Shown: positions 57,728 to 64,000 of the stretch, one piece after another
Layout: the number at the start of each line of letters is the position of its first letter
Numbering within the stretch: the first letter of the stretch is position 1
Source: Vespa crabro
Lineage: Eukaryota > Arthropoda > Insecta > Hymenoptera > Vespidae
Reading direction: 5' to 3'
DNA length: 64,000 nucleotides
Assembly: GCF_910589235.1 (NCBI RefSeq)
Contig: NC_060960.1
Location: 6,491,839-6,555,838, forward strand
Translations under genes and position numbers: made by a program
The notes under the pieces: generated by a model
Database searches by the model: none
Told to the model about the DNA's origin: nothing
Seen by the model: the letters and a program-made list of their open reading frames with translations, nothing else

Positions 57728-57817
57728 TTAACTTAATGCACAAGGATTACCTTGTCCTTTATTCTTTATTCCCCTTCCCCCTCCTCTTGTAAAATCATGA
57801 TTTAAATGCACGAACGT
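57728..57817 (-). other. Candidate terminal exon ending in CaaX-like CALS
   Basis: Downstream of the mitochondrial AspRS gene on the same strand, a TTTTTATTAG acceptor precedes a 90-bp open segment. It encodes a Gly/Arg/Lys-rich peptide (HDFTRGGGRGIKNKGQGN) ending PCALS and stop at 57728. A strong CTGCAG|GTAAGA donor-like site lies about 62 bases past the AspRS stop. It may be an alternative last exon or 3' UTR exon of that gene, or part of an unrecognised gene. Coding status unproven. Confidence 0.3.
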
Positions 57818-58118
57818 CTAATAAAAAAGTAAAAAATGATTTTTGTACATATCACTAATATTTTGTCATTAAAAAAAATATTTTTAAGTTATATAAAATC
57901 ACTAAGTTATATAATTAAATATTTACGTTCAAAAATGTAATTATAGCAAAAACTGAAGTTCTTATTAATTCAATTTTTAAATAGCTTTCTTGAGTATTGT
58001 ATTATATATAAATATGTTCTCTAATTATGTAAATAATATGCATAAAGATATCTTACCTGCAGTATAGTTTTGCCAAAATATAATAAATTTATTAAATGTA
58101 GGATTAACAATATTTATT

Positions 58119-60788
58119 TTAAACATTACTTTGTTCATCTACTGTTTTTATATGATATAATTCTTTTGCTTCTGTAGAAATTGAAATAGGAGCTCCAGAC
58201 ATTAAGTCTCGCCCTTCTATTGTTTTTGGAAATGCTATAACATTTCTTATACTTTCCGTATTACAGAGTAAACAAACAAGACGATCCAGACCTAAAAAGT
58301 ACGTAAGTATTGGTGTAAATTTTATTGAACAAATTCAGTCGATGAATTGAATATCTTGTTGTAAATAGAAATACGAAAGTAAATACCCAGTGCTATTCCA
58401 CTATGAGGTGGTGCACCACTAGATAATGCTTCAAGCATATGTGAAAGTTGTTCTTCATTTATGTCTAACATTTTTAATATTTGTTTTTGAAGATTTGTAT
58501 CGTGAATTCTTACTGATCCTCCTCCTATTTCTGAACCATTTAAAATTAAATCATAATGTAAACCTCGTACCTATAAGAATGAAAAGTTGTGTAGATAAGT
58601 TTTGTATATTGCTAATAAATCTACTACCTTTTCAGGATTTGTTACAAGATATTTCATATCTTCTGCATGAGGTTGTGTAAATGGATGATGCATACTTTTT
58701 AATAACTGTGATTCATTTACTTCAAATAATGGAAAATCAATAAGCCATAAAAAGTTATAGCCAGACGAACGTATTTTTAAATTATTATTTTCCAATATAT
58801 TTGTAAATTCAATTCGTAATTTTCCTAAAAGTTTTTGCTAAAATATGTATAAAATAACTTATTTTTTTAAGTTAATTCCACAAATATAATATAATAATTT
58901 ATACATACAGAATCAAGCTTAGGACCAATGGTTAAAAATAGAATGTCTCCAATGTTCAAATTCAACATTTGTATTATATTTTCTGTTATATTTGAGGAAA
59001 ATAATTTGTCCAATTGTAATTTCCAAGAATTATCAGAAATTTTTATTTGAAACAATCTGGTAGCTGAAAAATATTTGTTTTTTATATCATTAAATTCTTC
59101 CTTAACAGAACGTGTTAAGTATTCCTATAAAATATAATACATAGAAATCAGTTCAAAAACATTGTTTAAATATGTGTATATATATATATATATATATGGT
59201 ATTATGAAATAACTCACATGTTTATTGGGAAAAACCAAAGCACAAACTTCGCAATCTTTACTATTTGTTAACTTAATATTTTCCTCCAATACAGTCATAT
59301 TAATAATTTGTTTAAGATACTGAATCTGCAAAAATGGTATAATGCATACTTAGATAATGTTGAATATAAAATTCAAGCACATGTCTACGTTTGTAAATAC
59401 AATTTTCTTACTTCATAAAGTATTCTCAAGTCTGGTTGATCTGTACCATACAATCTCATTGCATCATCATAAGTTAAGCGTTTAAAAGGTGTAGTTATAG
59501 TTTCTGGCCAACTGTACTTTAACAGATTTTCAATTAACTCCATTATACCCTTTTGATCAGCAAATGACATTTCGATATCTAACTGTAGGATGAGTTCATT
59601 ATAAATTTTAATAATGCATATGTAAAGAATAGATACTTCATTCTATGAAAAAATAGGTACTATCATTCACCTGTGTGAATTCAGGTTGTCTATCGTGTCT
59701 TGCACCTTCATCTCTATAACACCGAGCAATTTGAAAATACCTATCAATTCCACCTACCATCAATAATTGTTTGAACTGTTGTGGACTTTGTACAAGGGAA
59801 TAAAATTTTCCTGGATGCCTTGTTGGAACTACAAATTCTTGTGCACCCTATACCGAATAAAATTTGATATATGTTAAATTATTATTAATTTGAAAAAAGT
59901 TTTGTAATTACATACCCCGGGTGTACTTCTAAAAAGTGTTGGAGTTTCCACATCCACAAAGTCACATTCATTAATTAAATATTCTCTCATCTTTGCTATA
60001 AGTTTAGAACGTGTTCTTAAATTTTTTTGCATTTCAGGATACCTTAAAGCAAGATATCTATATTTCATTTGTGTTATTTCCTTTGCTTTATTATAATGTC
60101 TAATAGAAAATGGAAGATGTTTTAATGCTTTGTTTAAAACTTCTATAGAATCAACTTGTATTTCTATATCACCAGTTTTCATGGTTTTATTTACTTGTTC
60201 TTCAGGTCTCATATTTACAATACCAACAACACGTATTACACTTTCATATGGTAGATCTTTTATAATCTCTATTAAATCTGCTCTCTAAAATAAATATTAA
60301 TTATTTAATTTTTTACATAGTTATATAAAAAATGGCATAGCTAAAAAAAATAGCATACATCATCAGATATTATAAGCTGTGTAGAACCGTATGCATCCCT
60401 TAAAGTTATAAATTTATTCATTCTTTGATATTCTATCCAACCATTAAGCTGTACCGTTGTTCCAAGATTTTTGCTTGTCAATTCACCACAAGTATGTGAT
60501 CTCAAACAATACTTATTAACTGGTAAATTTGATCTGTCTAGAGCAGATACTTGTTGAATAGCTAAATCATGAGAATATTTTACAAAAGCTGATGGGGAAT
60601 ATTTCATTGAAACAGACTAAAAAAAGAAATCAAAGGTTTCTTGTATGCTATATATCAATAAAAGTAAAAATGTTTACATTAGATATGAAACTCACACATG
60701 CACTATCAAGTACATTTAATACGGGCAAAAGATGTCTTGAAATAATACGTGAACTTAACTGATAAATTAACCTCTCACTGGCAAACAT
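58119..60788 (-). CDS. DARS2: Aspartyl-tRNA synthetase, mitochondrial
   Basis: Charges mitochondrial tRNA-Asp. Ten exons on the minus strand with consistent phases: 60788-60696, 60616-60359, 60284-59916, 59847-59671, 59582-59412, 59325-59218, 59124-58909, 58837-58628, 58570-58387, 58291-58119; about 652 residues (mammalian about 645). Exon 1 gives a presequence ([20 protein letters not shown]). The OB-fold anticodon domain has [20 protein letters not shown]. The class II core shows [40 protein letters not shown], motif 2 with [13 protein letters not shown], and motif 3 GIALGLDRL across the last junction. The bacterial-type insertion domain is present between motifs 2 and 3 ([24 protein letters not shown]). 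This layout is bacterial/mitochondrial AspRS, not the cytosolic form. The C-terminus (TVDEQSNV) is short; alternative splicing downstream is possible. A foldback repeat lies 220 bp upstream. Confidence 0.95.
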
Positions 60789-61007
60789 ATTAAAATTAAA
60801 TGGAATACTGTAATAATCGCAAATTAAATTTTTTGTTCTTAATGCATATACATTAATCAATAATTATATGTTCAATTATCGAGTTTATTCAATTTTAATT
60901 TTAATATCAGTGATAACATAAATTTATAATTACTATTGTGCTAACGCTGTAGCAACTTTTATACAATTGAAGCTTAAGGCTATTCATCATCCCTGGTATT
61001 GTAATAG

Positions 61008-61300
61008 TTTACGCCAACAATGAGTACAGGCGTAATTCTTAAACGATTTTAATGAACAAGATCTCATTTTATATATGAAGGTTCAAGCGAAAACATGACT
61101 TTTTCGAACTTTCGAAAAAGCTTTATTTGCTATGAAAAAGATCGTGTCAAAATATAATTTAACAATACTTTATACATAAAAATATAGCTTTTTGAAAGAT
61201 TCGAAAAAGTTATATCCTCGTTTAAACCTTCATCTTTAAAATAAAACCTAGTTCATTAAAATCATTCAAGAATTACGCCTTGACTTGCTGTTGGCGTAAA
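61008..61300. mobile_element. Foldback/MITE-like inverted-repeat element
   Basis: Two arms of about 120-130 bp are imperfect reverse complements. The left arm begins TTTACGCCAACA at 61008 and the right arm ends with its complement GTTGGCGTAAA at 61300. Matching blocks follow inward: GGCGTAATTCTT, GATTTTAATGAAC, GATGAAGG/TATGAAGG, and ACTTTTTCGAA/TTTCGAAAAAG. The centre (about 40 bp) is AT-rich. No ORF and no clear target-site duplication are visible. The structure fits a non-autonomous terminal-inverted-repeat transposon or a hairpin transcript; family unknown. Confidence 0.7.
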
Positions 61301-61575
61301 TGCTGTTTTTAATATTTTCATGAAGAAAAAATTTCGTATAGTGGCGCCTAATGAACTTTGCGGCAAAAGAGTTGCTGATACCGAAGAGTGGTACCGAATC
61401 AGTTGCTATTATCTTTTATATATATGTTATATTTTATGTTTTATATTCCACCGTAAGTATTATCGAATTAATGGCTGCTTAAATACGCTTTTGTATTTAT
61501 AATACGTTAACTAGTATAAGTTTAGCTAGAAATAAAATGTATAAAATTTGTACAATTAACAAAATAATGTTGTAA

Positions 61576-62050
61576 TATCGAAATCGATTAATCGAATAAT
61601 CGATTGTTTTCGTTTCGATTGCCAATGTTTTTAAATTGACTGTAAAGGGTTCGATTAATCGAAAAAAATTATTTTATTTTTTCAGAACGATTGTTAAACA
61701 TAGATTTTTTTAAAAATATTTCATAAAAAACTTTTTTTACCGGAAACTAATTTTGAACCGAGAAAATATTGTTCATAAAGAAAGAATATAATCTGAAAAC
61801 ATTTTTTTTTTTCACTTATTTGTTCAGTTCTAACTCCTTTAAATATCTTATTTTTTTTTTTAATTTGGGAAAATCGATTGTAACAATCGATTATTGAATG
61901 TTCGATATACAATTATGAAATTGATAAGGAAAAAATTTTGTTTCGTAAAAATTAATCAATTTTTCGATTAATCGATTGTTTACAGACCAATTGATTGATG
62001 ATATCGATTGTATTCGATTGCCAACAATCGATTGTTTGCAGTCGATTGTT
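61576..62050. repeat. Cluster of AATCGATT/ATCGATTGTT motifs
   Basis: Around ten occurrences of the palindromic ATCGAT or the longer AATCGATTGTT occur within 475 bp, with related TTCGATTAATCGAA pairs. Spacing is irregular, so this is not a simple microsatellite. A smaller similar group lies at about 38538-38603. ATCGAT is also the centre of the DREF element TATCGATA, but most copies here have AATCGATT context. Function unknown. Confidence 0.6.
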
Positions 62051-64000
62051 ACAACATTTACAAACACTTATCAATTAATCTATCTTAAGAGAGGTATAAT
62101 CTGGCATATGATTTTTTTTTTCTTTTATAAAATGTATTTTACTATATACAAAAATTTCTATCACACTAGCTCGATTTTAGGTTATACATGAGAGGGTAAT
62201 AACCTATATAATCTTATACATCGATATAATAAGTGTATATTGAGACAATGTTTCCCAATTGCGTTTGTAGTTCATATTTTGTTCATATTTGTCGCTGAAG
62301 TCGCATATGCAACGAGCAATAAATAGTGAAAAGCCTTGATCTTTCACGATTTGGATTCTACGAAGTGCAATTAATGTTTAAAAATCGGTAACTCCATCAC
62401 AAAGCCATAAATTGTTGAATTACATCTGTAAACTTATTACACTAAATTTCAAAAGTATTCGATGTTAATATTTATCTATATAATATAGTGTATAAACTAT
62501 GCATATAAGTATCTTAATAGCTCATTTTATATGTAAAAGTAATAAAATACGTTTATATTGATCAATAATACTATTTGTTGATAATAGAAATATTTAATCA
62601 TCAATAGTAAAAAATGATTTATATTTTATATTATTTTATAATAAAATTCAAATTTTTATCATTCCTACAAATTGTCATTTTAAATTTACCGCGCAAAATA
62701 TTACCAATCAATTAATAGTTTTATTTTGGCAGACTCATATTATTATTATTATTGACTTGTAGTATAAAATCAATCGTATCAATTTAAACACTAGGAAAGA
62801 TTATTTCAAATTGAATATCTTATTAAATATAAAAGAAATATAATATTCAATGTTTTAAATTAATCCACCATATAAAAGAAAATTATAAATATTATGTTCC
62901 TATTGCTTTAGGATAATCTTTGAACTTTCAATTCTAGTTAATTCTAGTGTGACCCTCAAAATTTTTCTGTTAAAGATAGTTACTTCAGATTAAGGAGTAA
63001 TTTTATTGGATAAAAGCTGTATAATCACATTCGTACAAATCGAATACTTCATATGAATTGCTCTACTAATATACTCTCTAAATACAGATGATTTCATTGA
63101 TGATGCGAAATAAAATGATGCCAAATAAACTATTTAATGAGATATGCAAAAGGATGAATTTAAGAATAATAATTAACGTGTATTAACAAAGTTTCGATAT
63201 TTTAACTTTTCAACTCGATATTATCCGGATCTTTTACCGCAGTAAGTTTGAAATTAATTTAAAAAACAATAACTATAGTATATACAATCTCAAATGTTTT
63301 AATTACGTATCGAAGACGTCAAACGTTACAAATACATATCATCTTTTTATCTCTAAGAAATCTTGCAAGAGTAACAAAAAATATTCCATCCGTCGTAGTA
63401 CTGTCAATTTAGATCAACATACACAGCCATTTTGCCGATCAGAATGTATAGCCATTCGAGAGACAAGGACTTCTTTATTTTTAAAATTCACTTATATTTC
63501 GTGATTCTGTGAATTTTATCAGTGTATTTTATCGTTCAAAAAGAAAAAAACTTTAAGGTGTACTTCTCGATACGTGTATAGCTTGTTTGATAGCAACAGT
63601 GTTTGCTCGACGATATTCTTGTGGAACTGTTGCATGTAACGTCTAACCTGACTTTTATTTTCAAAGGACATTTCGAATTGAAATCTTTTTTACTAGGAAT
63701 GTAAACAAATACGGAGATACATTAGTTTTTATTTGCAATTTACATTTATGTTTTCGATAAACTTATTATGATTTGTGAAGTAGTAAAAGTGGTATCGTAA
63801 TTTTCTACGTTTATAGTTTTCGTAAGTTTATTGATTAAAACGTAATGCAATTTAATCGAGGATTTTTTTTACTTTTTGTTTTTAAAAAAAATATGTGCTT
63901 TTTATGTATAATCATGAGTGAATTGTGATTAAAAAAGTCGATAACCTGTACAAAATTGATAGTGCGTTTAGTAGTGTGGTTGTATTAGTAAAAAAAAATT

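Larger units (their letters stand above)
60789..64000. other. Upstream region of DARS2 and right flank
   Basis: No coding exon recognised in 3.2 kb. It contains the foldback element at 61008-61300, a dense cluster of AATCGATT-type motifs at 61576-62050 and otherwise AT-rich unique DNA to the window end. Confidence 0.5.

Noticed and set aside
61320..61502. 60-codon ORF (starts MKKKFRIVAPNELCG)
   Set aside because: No recognisable family, no splice context, AT-rich random composition.

Overview
This window is nuclear DNA from an insect, most probably a hymenopteran (bee, wasp or ant). That assignment is an inference from very high A+T content, many introns of 70-120 bp, long (TA)n, (CT)n and (ATCT)n microsatellites, and conserved animal proteins encoded in small exons. 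I cannot name the species. No rRNA, tRNA, CRISPR array, prophage or operon was seen. Gene models were built by reading exons by eye, matching splice phases and comparing with remembered protein families; no search was run.

Layout, left to right. 1-2.7 kb: leader and simple repeats. 2.7-5.0 kb (+): CIN85/CD2AP-type three-SH3 adaptor (cindr). 5.0-9.7 kb: probable long 3' region. 9.7-10.9 kb (-): secreted C-type lectin-like protein. 11.8-13.2 kb (-): adenylate kinase 1. 15.9-18.8 kb (+): CCT7 chaperonin. 19.5-22.5 kb (+): FBXW5. 24.5-26.9 kb (-): PPP1R11, whose first intron holds a complete same-strand SUGCT-type CoA-transferase gene. 27.7-28.7 kb (+): RBM18. 29.1-29.9 kb (-): mitochondrial ribosomal protein S25. 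30.5-35.1 kb (+): cytoplasmic alanyl-tRNA synthetase. 35.2-36.9 kb (-): MTG2. 37.0-38.1 kb (-): FDXACB1-like protein. 38.1-45.2 kb: intergenic, with a GC-rich simple-sequence promoter-like island at 41.5-43.1 kb. 45.2-47.8 kb (+): PEDS1/Kua plasmanylethanolamine desaturase. 51.9-52.8 kb (+): intronless WDR82, followed by a small membrane-peptide ORF. 58.1-60.8 kb (-): mitochondrial aspartyl-tRNA synthetase. 60.8-64 kb: a 293-bp foldback element and a cluster of AATCGATT-like motifs.

The region is dominated by housekeeping genes. Five of them serve translation or RNA decoding (AlaRS, MRPS25, MTG2, the FDXACB1-like protein, DARS2), and three of those act in mitochondria. Divergent pairs probably share promoters: PPP1R11/RBM18 and MRPS25/AlaRS.

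The most striking observation is that the alanyl-tRNA synthetase gene carries an extra in-frame last exon. It encodes about 220 residues that look like the N-terminal GST-like domain of elongation factor eEF1-gamma. Canonical AlaRS would end just before it. The exon has no start codon of its own, and keeping the 81-bp intron gives a stop after two codons, so splicing may switch between a standard AlaRS and an AlaRS-GST fusion. Other points of interest are an RBM18 intron that seems to end in TG instead of AG, a GC-AG intron in MTG2, the nested SUGCT gene, and a possible myristoylation exon on adenylate kinase.
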